A DNA stretch of 64,000 nucleotides, taken from an uncultured Flavobacteriaceae bacterium (GTDB lineage: Bacteria; Bacteroidota; Bacteroidia; Flavobacteriales; Flavobacteriaceae). Below the pieces are notes generated by a model. That model ran no database searches. It worked only from the letters and a program-made list of their open reading frames with translations, and had not been told where the DNA came from. Both the position numbers and the translations under genes were made by a program. The stretch's first letter is position 1. Each line of letters opens with the position of its first letter. This document shows, in pieces, positions 18,862 to 27,564 of the stretch. The stretch lies in NCBI GenBank assembly GCA_947488345.1, contig CANKZQ010000003.1:62001-126000 (forward strand), written 5' to 3'.

Positions 18862-20119
18862 TATATTTGCTGGGATTGATTGGGTGTTGATATTATTATA
18901 CTTAACGCTTGTCTTCTTAGGTTGGATTAGCATTTATGCGGCCACCGTTTCACCTAGTGACACTCAGATTTTGGATTTTTCTACCCTTTATGGAAAACAT
19001 ATCCAAAAGATCGGTTTTGGATTGATTTTAGCGGTCATTGCCATTTCCATCGACGCTAAGTTCTATGAACGATTTTCTGGCGTTATATATATTCTTACGC
19101 TGATTGCCTTAGTGGGTTTATTTTTATTTGGCGCTAATATCAATGGTGCCACTTCTTGGTATCGTATAGGAGGATTTACGTTGCAGCCATCAGAATTCGC
19201 CAAGGTTGGCGCGGCATTAGCGCTGGCAAATTTCTTATCAGAACCAAACCGAGATCTAAACAATCTGAAGTCGCAACTCAATGCCTTTGCGATCTTACTA
19301 ATACCTGCAGTATTAATTACCCTGCAACCCGATGCTGGTTCAGCGCTTATTTATGCTTCTCTTGTATTTGTAATGTACCGAGAAGGTCTACCAGCCTACT
19401 ATATTGTTATTGGTCTATCGGCTATTATACTCTTTGTGGCAACCCTGGCATTCGGTTTGAAAATCACCTTGCTCACCATATTTGGGTTAATAGCATTGTT
19501 TTTTATCTACTTAATTAAAAATAATCATTTTGCTATCAAAAGAGAATGGCCAAAGCTTATCGCCTTTTATCTATGTGTAGGTGTCTTTATTTTTAGTGTC
19601 GATTATATTTATAATAATGTTTTTGAAAAGAGACATCAAGATCGTTTTAATATCTTACTCGGAAAAACTGCAGATACTCAAGGTATTGGTTATAATACAG
19701 ATCAATCAATGATTACGATTGGTTCTGGAGGTCTCACTGGAAAAGGATTTTTGGAAGGCGATAGAACGCAAGGTAAATTTGTGCCCGAACAGCATACTGA
19801 CTATATTTTCAGTACCGTTGGAGAAGAATGGGGTTTTTTAGGAACGACTGCGGTCATCTTATTATTTACCGCTTTTATACTGCGCATACTAACATTGGCA
19901 GAACGACAGAAATCTCCCTTTAGCAGGATATTCGGATACGCAACAGCAATTATTTTCTTCTTCCATTTTATGATTAATATTGGAATGGTCATTGGGTTGC
20001 TACCAACTATAGGTATTCCCCTACCCTTTTTTAGCTATGGAGGATCATCTTTATGGGGTTTTACACTCTTAGTTTTTATTTTTATTCGACTGGATGCCGA
20101 CCGAACGTATGAATGGTAG
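18842..20119 (+). CDS. rodA: Rod shape-determining peptidoglycan polymerase RodA
   Basis: RodA is the SEDS-family glycosyltransferase that polymerises lipid II, working with PBP2. The product has about ten membrane helices and SEDS signatures: the FTLQPSEFAKVGAALALA segment with its conserved Glu, the PDAGSALIY region with the key Asp, and a C-terminal GIPLPFFSYGGSSLWGF. The frame begins at TTG (18842), inside mrdA. The following codons give RKRENNIFAGIDW, the usual start of flavobacterial RodA, and no ATG is available nearby. It ends the operon. Confidence 0.95.
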   Translation: MRKRENNIFAGIDWVLILLYLTLVFLGWISIYAATVSPSDTQILDFSTLYGKHIQKIGFGLILAVIAISIDAKFYERFSGVIYILTLIALVGLFLFGANINGATSWYRIGGFTLQPSEFAKVGAALALANFLSEPNRDLNNLKSQLNAFAILLIPAVLITLQPDAGSALIYASLVFVMYREGLPAYYIVIGLSAIILFVATLAFGLKITLLTIFGLIALFFIYLIKNNHFAIKREWPKLIAFYLCVGVFIFSVDYIYNNVFEKRHQDRFNILLGKTADTQGIGYNTDQSMITIGSGGLTGKGFLEGDRTQGKFVPEQHTDYIFSTVGEEWGFLGTTAVILLFTAFILRILTLAERQKSPFSRIFGYATAIIFFFHFMINIGMVIGLLPTIGIPLPFFSYGGSSLWGFTLLVFIFIRLDADRTYEW

Positions 20120-20124
20120 TTTGT

Positions 20125-20430
20125 TTATGAAGAAGACTTGAACAAATCTAATATAGAAAATCGTTTCTTAGATTTTGTCAGGGAAGCATCGAGTAAGGGA
20201 GACTTAAACGCATGTTTTTTAAGATACAAATAGTCATTCTCAGGGATCTCGATAAAATCATCCCAATTTTTCTGCTCTAGCATAAAACGTTTTACATCAT
20301 TGTACGCTCCTACTTTGTAGGATACATAACTCGTTGATGATAACAATAGTTTTAGAGAAACATTATATAAATCAACCGCTTCCTTTCCGAACAAGATATA
20401 TGTATATTCATTATCAGTAACAATTTTCAT
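20125..20430 (-). CDS. Small conserved-type cytosolic protein of unknown function
   Basis: A 101-residue product starting MKIVTDNEYTYILFGK, with mixed alpha/beta character and a Lys/Ser-rich C-terminus ending LDLFKSSS. There is no signal peptide or membrane helix. The frame is open back to a TTG at 20457, but the ATG at 20430 is more likely. It is convergent with rodA and lies downstream of rpsT, separated by a terminator. I do not recognise a family. Confidence 0.6.
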   Translation of the reverse strand: MKIVTDNEYTYILFGKEAVDLYNVSLKLLLSSTSYVSYKVGAYNDVKRFMLEQKNWDDFIEIPENDYLYLKKHAFKSPLLDASLTKSKKRFSILDLFKSSS

Positions 20431-20497
20431 CACTTCAGCTTTTTTTGTATATAACAATTAAAACCGATAAACTCCCAGTACAAAAATATCAGAAAAC

Positions 20498-20526
20498 AAA
20501 AAAGGCTATCTTTTCAGATAGCCTTT
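20498..20526 (-). terminator. Rho-independent terminator after rpsT
   Basis: On the minus strand GGCTATC and GATAGCC (20517-20523 and 20504-20510) form a 7-bp stem, extended by AAA/TTT and followed by a T-rich run. Confidence 0.8.
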
Positions 20527-20547
20527 ACAAGTTTACATTTCAACACA

Positions 20548-20799
20548 TTAAAGTGCCGCAACAAATTTTGTCAGTTTAGATTTTATATTAGCCGCTTTGT
20601 TCTTGTGAATAATATTATTCTTAGCTAATTTATCAACCATCGCCACAACTAATGGAAGTTGAGCTTCTGCATCTTTCTTCTTTTCACTAGCGCGTAAAGT
20701 TTTGATAGCATTTCTCGTTGTTTTATGCTGAAACTTATTTCTTAAACGCTTCGTTTCGTTACTTCTTACTCTCTTTAATGCTGACTTATGATTTGCCAT
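20548..20799 (-). CDS. rpsT: 30S ribosomal protein S20
   Basis: S20 is a small primary-binding protein of the 30S subunit that contacts 16S rRNA. The 83-residue, very basic, all-helical product starts MANHKSALKRVRSNETKRLR, the expected N-terminus, and contains the HKNKAANIKSKLTKFV C-terminal segment. It is a single-gene unit with its own terminator. Confidence 0.96.
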   Translation of the reverse strand: MANHKSALKRVRSNETKRLRNKFQHKTTRNAIKTLRASEKKKDAEAQLPLVVAMVDKLAKNNIIHKNKAANIKSKLTKFVAAL

Positions 20800-20869
20800 A
20801 TTCTTTTGTTTAATTGTTTAACTGTTTCTTTGTTCGTTCATTGTCTCTAAGATCGATTTAACGAAAAAA

Positions 20870-20877
20870 CAAATCTA
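20870..20877 (-). promoter_or_regulatory. Predicted -7 element of rpsT
   Basis: On the minus strand TAGATTTG matches TAnnTTTG exactly, about 70 bases before the rpsT start and just after the tRNA-Glu gene. A TTG at the proper spacing is missing. Confidence 0.35.
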
Positions 20878-20894
20878 CAAATTAACATTTCTTG

Positions 20895-20966
20895 TAGTCC
20901 GTAGGGGAATCGAACCCCTGTTACCAGGATGAAAACCTGGCGTCCTAACCCCTAGACGAACGGACC
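20895..20966 (-). tRNA. tRNA-Glu (anticodon TTC)
   Basis: The minus-strand sequence folds as a full cloverleaf. The acceptor stem GGTCCGT pairs with ACGGACT (one G-U), followed by discriminator A. The anticodon arm is CCAGG, loop TTTTCAT, CCTGG, which places TTC at positions 34-36. The T arm is CAGGG-GTTCGAT-TCCCCT-like. CCA is not encoded. Confidence 0.95.
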
Positions 20967-21044
20967 ATTATATCACTTTAACTTTGTAAAGCGAGTGCAA
21001 AAATAAAACATTTTTACAACTCTGCAAGTACTTTTTAAAAAAAA

Positions 21045-22520
21045 TTAATATGCTTTCGCAAAAAGTACTCTTTTTGTTGATTTCTTACCTGAAAATACAC
21101 AAACACCATCTTCAATTTCGGCATCTAATGGGATACATCTTATGGTGGCTTTTGTCTGTTGTTTGATTTTATCTTCGGTCTCAATTGAGCCATCCCAATG
21201 CGCAGATACAAATCCTCCTTTAGAATTTAAAACCTCCTTAAACTCATCAAAGGTATCCACCTTCGTAATATGATCATTTCTATACGCTAATGCTTTAGAA
21301 AACAAACTATCTTGAATTTCTTTTAATAATTTTTCTATCATATCAACTAATATATCTTGTGCAACTACTTCTTTGCTCAGGATATCTCTTCTTGCCAACT
21401 CAACTGTTCCGTTTTCAAGATCACGAGGGCCCATAGCAATACGCAATGGCACTCCTTTTAATTCATATTCTGCAAATTTCCATCCTGGCTTGTGTGTGTC
21501 TCTATTGTCAAACTTCACTGAGATACCTTTGGCACGAAGTGCTTTCATAATTTCCTTCGCCTTTACGGAGATTTGTTCCAATTGCTCTTCTCCTTTATAA
21601 ATAGGTACAATAACTACCTGAATTGGGGCCAAATTTGGTGGTAATACCAATCCGCTATCATCAGAGTGCGTCATCACCAAAGCGCCCATTAAACGCGTAG
21701 ACGCTCCCCATGAAGTTGCCCAAACATATTCTTGTTTTCCCTCTTTCGACGTGAATTTTACATCGAAAGCCTTGGCAAAATTTTGCCCTAAAAAGTGCGA
21801 GGTTCCGGCTTGTAAAGCCTTCCCATCTTGCATTAAGGCCTCAATCGTATAGGTCTCTAAAGCTCCAGCAAAGCGTTCGCTCTCATTCTTAACTCCTTTT
21901 ACGACTGGCATCGCCATAAAATTTTCAGCGAAATCTGCATAGACACGCTGCATTTGCTCCGCTTCAGCAATCGCCTCACTTTCTGTTGCATGCGCAGTGT
22001 GACCTTCCTGCCAAAGAAATTCTGACGTTCTTAAAAACAATCGTGTTCTCATCTCCCAGCGTACAACATTGGCCCATTGATTCACCAAAATTGGCAAATC
22101 TCTATAGGATTGTATCCATTTTCGATATGTATCCCATATAATTGTTTCGGATGTTGGTCTTACAATTAACTCTTCTTCTAACTTGGCATTTTCGTCTACA
22201 ACAACTCCACTCCCGTCTTCAGCGTTCTTCAATCTATAATGGGTTACGACCGCACATTCTTTGGCAAAACCATCAACATGACTCGCCTCTTTACTAAAAT
22301 AAGACTTTGGAATAAACAGAGGGAAATAAGCATTCTCATGCCCCGTTTCTTTAAACATTCTATCTAATTCAGCCTGCATTTTTTCCCAAATAGCAAATCC
22401 GTATGGCTTTATAACCATACAACCTCTTACACCCGAATTCTCGGCTAAATCAGCTTTTACCACTAATTCATTATACCATTTAGAATAATCTTCGCTCCTT
22501 TTCGTTAAATTTTTACCCAT
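21045..22520 (-). CDS. proS: Prolyl-tRNA synthetase (archaeal/eukaryote-like short form)
   Basis: ProRS charges tRNA-Pro with proline. The class II core is visible: motif 1 around [16 protein letters not shown], motif 2 with [20 protein letters not shown], and motif 3 near [19 protein letters not shown]. An anticodon-binding domain ([12 protein letters not shown] onward) follows, then a C-terminal zinc-binding-like domain ending in KRVLFAKAY. There is no editing insertion, which marks the archaeal/eukaryote-type enzyme common in Bacteroidota. I chose ATG at 22520 ([19 protein letters not shown]), because the 13 residues added by the longer frame are not family-like. Confidence 0.96.
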   Translation of the reverse strand: MGKNLTKRSEDYSKWYNELVVKADLAENSGVRGCMVIKPYGFAIWEKMQAELDRMFKETGHENAYFPLFIPKSYFSKEASHVDGFAKECAVVTHYRLKNAEDGSGVVVDENAKLEEELIVRPTSETIIWDTYRKWIQSYRDLPILVNQWANVVRWEMRTRLFLRTSEFLWQEGHTAHATESEAIAEAEQMQRVYADFAENFMAMPVVKGVKNESERFAGALETYTIEALMQDGKALQAGTSHFLGQNFAKAFDVKFTSKEGKQEYVWATSWGASTRLMGALVMTHSDDSGLVLPPNLAPIQVVIVPIYKGEEQLEQISVKAKEIMKALRAKGISVKFDNRDTHKPGWKFAEYELKGVPLRIAMGPRDLENGTVELARRDILSKEVVAQDILVDMIEKLLKEIQDSLFSKALAYRNDHITKVDTFDEFKEVLNSKGGFVSAHWDGSIETEDKIKQQTKATIRCIPLDAEIEDGVCVFSGKKSTKRVLFAKAY

Positions 22521-22623
22521 ATTGTATGTTTGGCACAGATGTTGTGTTAAATCTTTCACAAATTATTATCAGTGCAAAACTAATTATAATTTGTAATTTA
22601 CAACAGTAAAAAGCCATTGGATT

Positions 22624-23943
22624 ATGAAATTTAATTATTACACCACCACAAAGAAAGTATTGTTCGTATTAATCGGAGCAATTCTATTAAGCTCTACAAC
22701 ATCATGTATCGTTTATCGTGATACAACTTCGACTGAAGATGATGGCATTTATGCTTCTGACGATAACAGAAGAGTTAAAAAACAGGTTGCCGTTGTCTCA
22801 GAAAATAATGGGTCAAAATATCAAGATTATTTTAAGAAAGAGGCTGAAAGATATGATAATATTGATGATGCTGATATCATTACAGATATTGATTCTTTAG
22901 GTTATGGTGATGATGAATATTATGAAGATGAGCAGTATGCAGGTGGCAATTCTCCTTGGGAATATACCGATCGTACCGATGTCATCATCAATACCAACTT
23001 AGGTTGGGGTGGTGGTTTTGGGTTCGGCTGGGGTCGTGGTTTTAACCGTTGGGGCCTTGGTTGGGGCGGTTTCAATCGTTGGGGTCTAGGCTGGGGTAAT
23101 GGCTTTGGATGGGATTATGGCTTCGGATGGGGCAATCCTTACGGATTCAATCGCTGGGGCTACGGTGGATTTTATAATAATTGGTATGGAGGTGGCTATT
23201 ATGGCTATAGACCATTGCATTGGAGAAACCATGGATATGGTAATTTTAATAATAGATATAGAACCACTTATGGAAGACGATATAACACAAATAGAAGAGG
23301 TATCAATAGCAGTATTGCAGGCCGAAGAGGTTCTAGTACTTTAAACAGAAATAATAGTCGCATAGCTTCAAGAAGAAATTCTTCATCTTCGATTTCGAGA
23401 AGAGGATCATCAGGCGTAAGAAGAAGTTCTACAAATGGAGTAAGAAGATCTTCTACAGGAATCAATAGAGGCACAAGAAGTAACGCATATAGAAATAACA
23501 ATGGTGTTAGACGCTCTACAAGTAGTGCTATTCGCCGTGGAGGAACTAGAGCCAGCGCACCTTCAAGATATGGAGTAACTAGAAGTGGATCTAGAGCGTA
23601 TTCAGGGAATCGTGACAATACATATAGAGGCACGAGAAGTGCTCAAACAAGAAGTAGGGTAAATTACTCTAGTAGAAATAGAAATAGTAGTGCTACAAGA
23701 GGTAGTTCTACAACAAGAAGAAATTACAGCAGTGGTAATCGTACCAGAAATTATAACTCGAGAAGTAGCTCACCTAGAACCAGAAATTACAATTCTAGAA
23801 GCCGATCGAGTAGCAACCGAAGCAGTGTGCGATCTTCTCCTTCAAGAAGCAGAAGTAGCAGCCGCGCTTCATCATCTTCGTCAAGAAGTTCATCAAGATC
23901 AACAACCTCCCGAAGTAGTTCAAGACGTTCAAATAGAAGATAA
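22624..23943 (+). CDS. Low-complexity lipoprotein: Gly/Trp-rich block then Arg/Ser-rich tail
   Basis: A lipoprotein signal ends at lipobox TTSC (Cys28). An acidic region (about residues 35-110) precedes a block of about 90 residues made of repeated G-W-G, GFGWG and NRWG(L) units (about 125-210). From about residue 215 to the end the chain is dominated by Arg, Ser, Asn, Thr and Tyr, with many S-R-S and RRSS groups ending SSSRRSNRR. No catalytic domain is recognisable. Flavobacterial proS is often followed by a lipoprotein and an OmpP1/FadL gene, as here. The strong charge switch (acidic, neutral aromatic, very basic) suggests binding to a polyanion or peptidoglycan, which is an inference. Confidence 0.85.
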   Translation: MKFNYYTTTKKVLFVLIGAILLSSTTSCIVYRDTTSTEDDGIYASDDNRRVKKQVAVVSENNGSKYQDYFKKEAERYDNIDDADIITDIDSLGYGDDEYYEDEQYAGGNSPWEYTDRTDVIINTNLGWGGGFGFGWGRGFNRWGLGWGGFNRWGLGWGNGFGWDYGFGWGNPYGFNRWGYGGFYNNWYGGGYYGYRPLHWRNHGYGNFNNRYRTTYGRRYNTNRRGINSSIAGRRGSSTLNRNNSRIASRRNSSSSISRRGSSGVRRSSTNGVRRSSTGINRGTRSNAYRNNNGVRRSTSSAIRRGGTRASAPSRYGVTRSGSRAYSGNRDNTYRGTRSAQTRSRVNYSSRNRNSSATRGSSTTRRNYSSGNRTRNYNSRSSSPRTRNYNSRSRSSSNRSSVRSSPSRSRSSSRASSSSSRSSSRSTTSRSSSRRSNRR

Positions 23944-23962
23944 AAATTAAACAACACATTTT

Positions 23963-25303
23963 ATGAAAAAGTTACTTTTCCTAATAGGAGGAATTTTATC
24001 CTCCATGGCAATTAATGCCCAAGTTTTAGATTACAATCAAGCTGGTGTCTTATTCACGAGTGAAGATAATAACGGTACAGCGCGCTACAATGCAATGGGT
24101 GGAGCTTTTGGAGCTCTAGGTGGAGATATCTCAGGTGTCGACATTAATCCTGCTGGTTTAGCGGTATTCAAAAAAACACAATTTAGTGGAACTTTAGGTG
24201 TATTCAATTCTGACATTATTTCTAACTTTTATGGTAATGCCATTGAAACAAATGAAAATAAGTTCGACCTAACCCAATTTGGAGGTGTACTCGTTTTAAA
24301 TGGAAGTCGTCATGCAGGAGCAAGAAAAGTGGCGGTTGGTTTTAATTATTCACGAAGTAAAAATTTTGAGAGTAATTGGTCAGCAAGAGGTAGTAGCGGC
24401 TTTGCCCCAATTACCGATTTTTATGACCCAGATTTATTGTATCCGAATGCAGAAGAACAAACGTTTCGAAACTTTACAAGTGGCAACAACGATAAGCTGG
24501 TAATTACCATTGCTTCCCAACCAAATGACAAACTATATATTGGAGCTTCTGTAGCAACTCATAATTTAGACTTTTATCAGTCAACCGTTGCTGAAGAATT
24601 TAACAGTGACAATGATGGCAACACATTTGATGTAAATGCCGCAGAAGAGTTGACAATCTTAGGTAATGGTATTTCTTTTAATGTTGGTTTAATTGCAAAA
24701 CCATCTCAAGAAGTAAGATTAGGAGTGGCTTATCAATCGCCTACATGGTATGAACTTTCGGAAGAATCTATTGTGCAAGAAGATCAGTTATTTTTCAATG
24801 ACCAATTAGATCCATCTACAGATTCACCAACGCGAAGCGTTTTTGATTATAGATTAACAACACCATCAAGATTGACAGGTAGTTTTGCTTATCTTTTCGG
24901 AAAGGAAGGTCTGATTAGTTTCGACTATACCTATAAAAATTTCAAGAATATCGAATTACGACCAGGTAACGAATTCGTAACTGAGAATCAAAATTTTACC
25001 AATGACTTAAAAGCAACTTCTCAATTCAAAGTGGGTGCTGAATGGCGTATTGATAATGTAAGCTTAAGAGGTGGATATTTATTTGAAGAGAGCCCGTATG
25101 AAGACGCTATTGATACCGATCATATTACTGGTTATTCATTTGGTGTAGGTTTCAAATTAAATGGAGGCATGAAGGTAGACTTAGCCTATCAGAATAGAAC
25201 CAACACAGATGTCTATAATTTCTTAAATACTGACGGTGCCGACCCTGTAGAATTGGATATAAACAACGATAAAATTACAGCGACTTTAGTATTTACATTC
25301 TAG
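23963..25303 (+). CDS. OmpP1/FadL-family outer-membrane transport protein
   Basis: The signal peptide (LLFLIGGILSSMAINAQ) is followed by a beta-barrel protein of 446 residues. It has the FadL-type N-terminal hatch features: NGTARYNAMGGAFGALGGD, then the PAGLAVFKKTQFSG segment. It ends in an aromatic terminal strand (ITATLVFTF). Members import hydrophobic compounds such as long-chain fatty acids or aromatics. Flavobacterial versions are often labelled hemin receptor without evidence. It starts 19 bases after the low-complexity lipoprotein gene and is probably co-transcribed. Confidence 0.88.
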   Translation: MKKLLFLIGGILSSMAINAQVLDYNQAGVLFTSEDNNGTARYNAMGGAFGALGGDISGVDINPAGLAVFKKTQFSGTLGVFNSDIISNFYGNAIETNENKFDLTQFGGVLVLNGSRHAGARKVAVGFNYSRSKNFESNWSARGSSGFAPITDFYDPDLLYPNAEEQTFRNFTSGNNDKLVITIASQPNDKLYIGASVATHNLDFYQSTVAEEFNSDNDGNTFDVNAAEELTILGNGISFNVGLIAKPSQEVRLGVAYQSPTWYELSEESIVQEDQLFFNDQLDPSTDSPTRSVFDYRLTTPSRLTGSFAYLFGKEGLISFDYTYKNFKNIELRPGNEFVTENQNFTNDLKATSQFKVGAEWRIDNVSLRGGYLFEESPYEDAIDTDHITGYSFGVGFKLNGGMKVDLAYQNRTNTDVYNFLNTDGADPVELDINNDKITATLVFTF

Positions 25304-25381
25304 AAAAGAGCTCTTTTAAAATTTTAACTAAATTTTTTCTTTTTTGGTACAATAAAAAAGATTCATTTGCAGTTAAAGTAT

Positions 25382-25447
25382 ATGTCTATGTTTAACGTAG
25401 GTATTAATACCGTAATTATTACGGCAATTATGGTTATTGGATTGTAA
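25382..25447 (+). CDS. Candidate 21-residue hydrophobic peptide (leader or small membrane peptide)
   Basis: A very short open frame starts ATG TCT ATG and ends TAA. The peptide has five Ile, three Val, three Met and one Leu in 21 residues and could form a single membrane segment. It lies in a 272-base gap and is followed 26 bases later by a strong intrinsic terminator. Its coding DNA includes two palindromic stretches: GGTATTAATACC at 25400-25411 and CCGTAATTATTACGG at 25410-25424. The arrangement resembles an attenuator leader, but the next gene is not an amino-acid gene. No ribosome-binding site is evident, so coding status is uncertain. Confidence 0.35.
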   Translation: MSMFNVGINTVIITAIMVIGL

Positions 25448-25473
25448 TTTAGAGTTTTTATACAGTAACTGAG

Positions 25474-25507
25474 GCCTGAGCATTTTTGCTCGGGCTTTTA
25501 TTTTTTT
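25474..25507 (+). terminator. Strong Rho-independent terminator after the 21-codon ORF
   Basis: GCCTGAGCA (25474-25482), loop TTTT and TGCTCGGGC (25487-25495) form a 9-bp stem with one G-U pair, followed by a T-rich run of 12 bases. Confidence 0.88.
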
Positions 25508-25575
25508 GAATACTTCGTACATTTTTCTAACTAAAGGACGCAAAACAACGTACAAAGTCCTTATTTTTATAGCTC

Positions 25576-26229
25576 ATGTTTTTGCACCAACACCCATACC
25601 AACCTTTTATTCCAAAAAATGCCACTAAACTAATTGTTGGCACCCTACCTCCGCCTCGCTTTTCTACAAATTCCTTGGTAACAGGAGATATCGATTTTTG
25701 TTATGGGAGTAAAAATGGCCAACTCTGGAAGATCATCGACCGCATTTTTAGTTTACAATTGGTTTATGAAACCTCAGCCGAAGCCATTGCACAACGAAAA
25801 GAATTTCTAAAAAAGCATGCTATTGGAATTTGCGATATTGTTGAGAGTTGTCATCGAGAAAAAATAGATGCTTCTGATCTCGGAATGCAAAATGTGAAGT
25901 TAAGAAATCTCCTCGGTTATCTCGAGAAGCATCCAACGGTTACTACATTGTTGTTTACCGGAGGGAATAGTAAAAATGGCCCTGAGTATTTCTTTAGAAA
26001 ACACCTCAAAGAACATGATTTAAAACTAAAGATAATTTCTAACGAAGTACCTCGCATACATGAATTTACTATTCATAATAGAACGATTCAAACAGTTTCT
26101 TTAACGGCTCCATCAGGAGCCGCAAATCGCGCTGTTGGTAGCATGGATCTCTATAAAAAGATAAAAGGTGAAAATCCAGATTTTACTACATTTGATTTTA
26201 GAGTGTTGCAATACCGTAATTATTTCTAG
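25576..26229 (+). CDS. Uracil-DNA glycosylase superfamily-like protein
   Basis: The 217-residue protein has an alpha/beta layout with an N-terminal VGTLPPPRFST segment that resembles motif 1 of the uracil-DNA glycosylase superfamily, and a C-terminal SLTAPSGAANRA segment that resembles the family's DNA-contact loop. A central LLFTGGNSKNG strand-loop also fits. Relatives in Bacteroidota are annotated as UDG-family proteins, but base specificity is not known. The HEAT-repeat gene follows after two bases and is probably co-transcribed. Confidence 0.65.
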   Translation: MFLHQHPYQPFIPKNATKLIVGTLPPPRFSTNSLVTGDIDFCYGSKNGQLWKIIDRIFSLQLVYETSAEAIAQRKEFLKKHAIGICDIVESCHREKIDASDLGMQNVKLRNLLGYLEKHPTVTTLLFTGGNSKNGPEYFFRKHLKEHDLKLKIISNEVPRIHEFTIHNRTIQTVSLTAPSGAANRAVGSMDLYKKIKGENPDFTTFDFRVLQYRNYF

Positions 26230-26231
26230 CC

Positions 26232-26990
26232 ATGGGTTTTTACGATTTAACACAGGAGGAACGTACACTGCGAGTACAAGAAATCAATCAGGAGATATTC
26301 AAAGATTTATCTGATGGTAAAAATGATTCTGTAGTGCTCCACGCTTCTGATGAGGATACTTATATAAGAAAAACAGCATATCAGGCTGTTGGTAAAATTT
26401 TTAATGCCAACAGAGATCTACGGTCAATTGTTCTGCAAATACTTCAGGGATTATTAAATTCAGACAACGAAAAAATACGTCAAACGGTTATAAATGCTGC
26501 AGGTGAAATAGGTAAATTTCGTTTTGAAGAAGTTCAAGGTTTCTTCGATATTGGTTTATTTGATGAGCACCACAGTGTTAGAAATGCCGTCATTGGATCA
26601 ATTAAAAAAATGGGGAATGCCAATCCAACTCCTGTATTCAAATGGACCAAACAATATCTACAACATCCTGATAAAGAAATACGAAGAGAGATCTGCCACG
26701 GTATCGAATTAAGAGGCAGAAAATATCCACAAGATATTCTCCCTATGCTAAAGACCTTGCAGTTTGATGAAACGAAAAGGGTTCGTAATACTTTAATTCA
26801 TGTTATTGGTCAGATTTCTTACAAGAAAGGGTGCTTAAAAACAGTTCTAGAACATCTAAAAACATGGGAGAATAACGTGCTCGTTATGGAGGCCATTGAG
26901 GAAATTATCGATGTGCACCATCGCTATAGAAGTTTTGCCATCTTAACACAACAAGAGGCGATTGCTTTGATCGATGCCAATTATCGCTAA
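26232..26990 (+). CDS. HEAT-repeat protein
   Basis: The 252-residue, all-helical protein is built from several HEAT-like repeats, with recurring D-x-x-(V/I)-R-x-x-(V/A)-(I/L) units such as DEDTYIRKTAYQAVGKI, NEKIRQTVINAAGEI, HHSVRNAVIGSIKKMG and KEIRREICHGIELRG. HEAT arrays are protein or DNA-backbone binding scaffolds, and related ALK-type arrays act in DNA alkylation repair. It starts two bases after the UDG-like gene, so a shared DNA-repair role is plausible but unproven. Confidence 0.8.
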   Translation: MGFYDLTQEERTLRVQEINQEIFKDLSDGKNDSVVLHASDEDTYIRKTAYQAVGKIFNANRDLRSIVLQILQGLLNSDNEKIRQTVINAAGEIGKFRFEEVQGFFDIGLFDEHHSVRNAVIGSIKKMGNANPTPVFKWTKQYLQHPDKEIRREICHGIELRGRKYPQDILPMLKTLQFDETKRVRNTLIHVIGQISYKKGCLKTVLEHLKTWENNVLVMEAIEEIIDVHHRYRSFAILTQQEAIALIDANYR

Positions 26991-27023
26991 ATTTAACAGA
27001 ATTTGAAAATAATTCCATTTTTA

Positions 27024-27039
27024 TGTGATTTTTTTCACA
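27024..27039. promoter_or_regulatory. CRP/FNR-type operator candidate TGTGA-N6-TCACA
   Basis: TGTGA (27024-27028) and TCACA (27035-27039) are a perfect inverted repeat separated by six T residues; one flanking base pair (A/T) extends it. It is identical to the E. coli CRP consensus core and lies 33 bases before the ECF sigma-factor ATG. It could instead be a short terminator-like hairpin for the HEAT gene. Confidence 0.4.
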
Positions 27040-27072
27040 TCTTCCTTACTAATAAGTTGTAATCGATTTTAT

Positions 27073-27561
27073 ATGCAAGATAAAGCGGCTTTCGTAGCGA
27101 TTGTTAAAGAAAACGAAGGGTTACTATATAAAGTAACGCGGGTCTATGCAGATACCAAAGAAGATCAAAAAGATTTGTATCAGGAAATAGTGTATCAGCT
27201 ATGGAAATCTTTCGACTCTTTTAGAGGAAATTCTAAAATAAGTACTTGGATGTACCGCATTGCGTTAAATACCGCCATTGCCTATCTAAATAAAAGTAAG
27301 AAAAAAGTACCTCAGGTTCGTTTAGAATTTGAGTTATCGCATCCTATTGATGAAAAAGATGGTACAACAGAAGAGCGACTCAAGATTTTATATGCAATGA
27401 TTAAGCAATTAAACGTGATAGAAAAAGGATTGATTCTATTGCTTTTAGAAGGAAAATCATATGATGAGATTGCCACGATTACTGGATTTTCAGGATCGAA
27501 TGTGGGTACACGTCTTTCAAGAATTAAGAAAAAATTAAAAGAAAATGTAAAAAATATTTAG
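27073..27561 (+). CDS. ECF-type RNA polymerase sigma factor
   Basis: A 162-residue sigma-70 family protein with only regions 2 and 4. Region 2 contains the DLYQEIVYQLWKSFDSF core-binding helix and the STWMYRIALNTAIAYL promoter-melting helix. Region 4 has the helix-turn-helix KSYDEIATITGFSGSNVGTR. It would redirect polymerase to a small regulon. The frame is open upstream, but the ATG at 27073 starts directly before region 2. The next gene, four codons or fewer away, encodes a two-domain membrane protein that may be its anti-sigma partner. Confidence 0.9.
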   Translation: MQDKAAFVAIVKENEGLLYKVTRVYADTKEDQKDLYQEIVYQLWKSFDSFRGNSKISTWMYRIALNTAIAYLNKSKKKVPQVRLEFELSHPIDEKDGTTEERLKILYAMIKQLNVIEKGLILLLLEGKSYDEIATITGFSGSNVGTRLSRIKKKLKENVKNI

Positions 27562-27564
27562 CGT

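Noticed and set aside
22985-23235. Possible CRISPR or tandem DNA repeat in the GGTTGGGG-type region
   Set aside because: The units vary in length and stay in frame as GWG/NRWG codons, so they are protein repeats, not spaced direct repeats.
23268-23633. A 121-codon minus-strand open frame
   Set aside because: It lies fully inside the Arg/Ser-rich lipoprotein gene; its Leu/Pro-rich composition is the complement of Arg/Ser codons and it has no family features.
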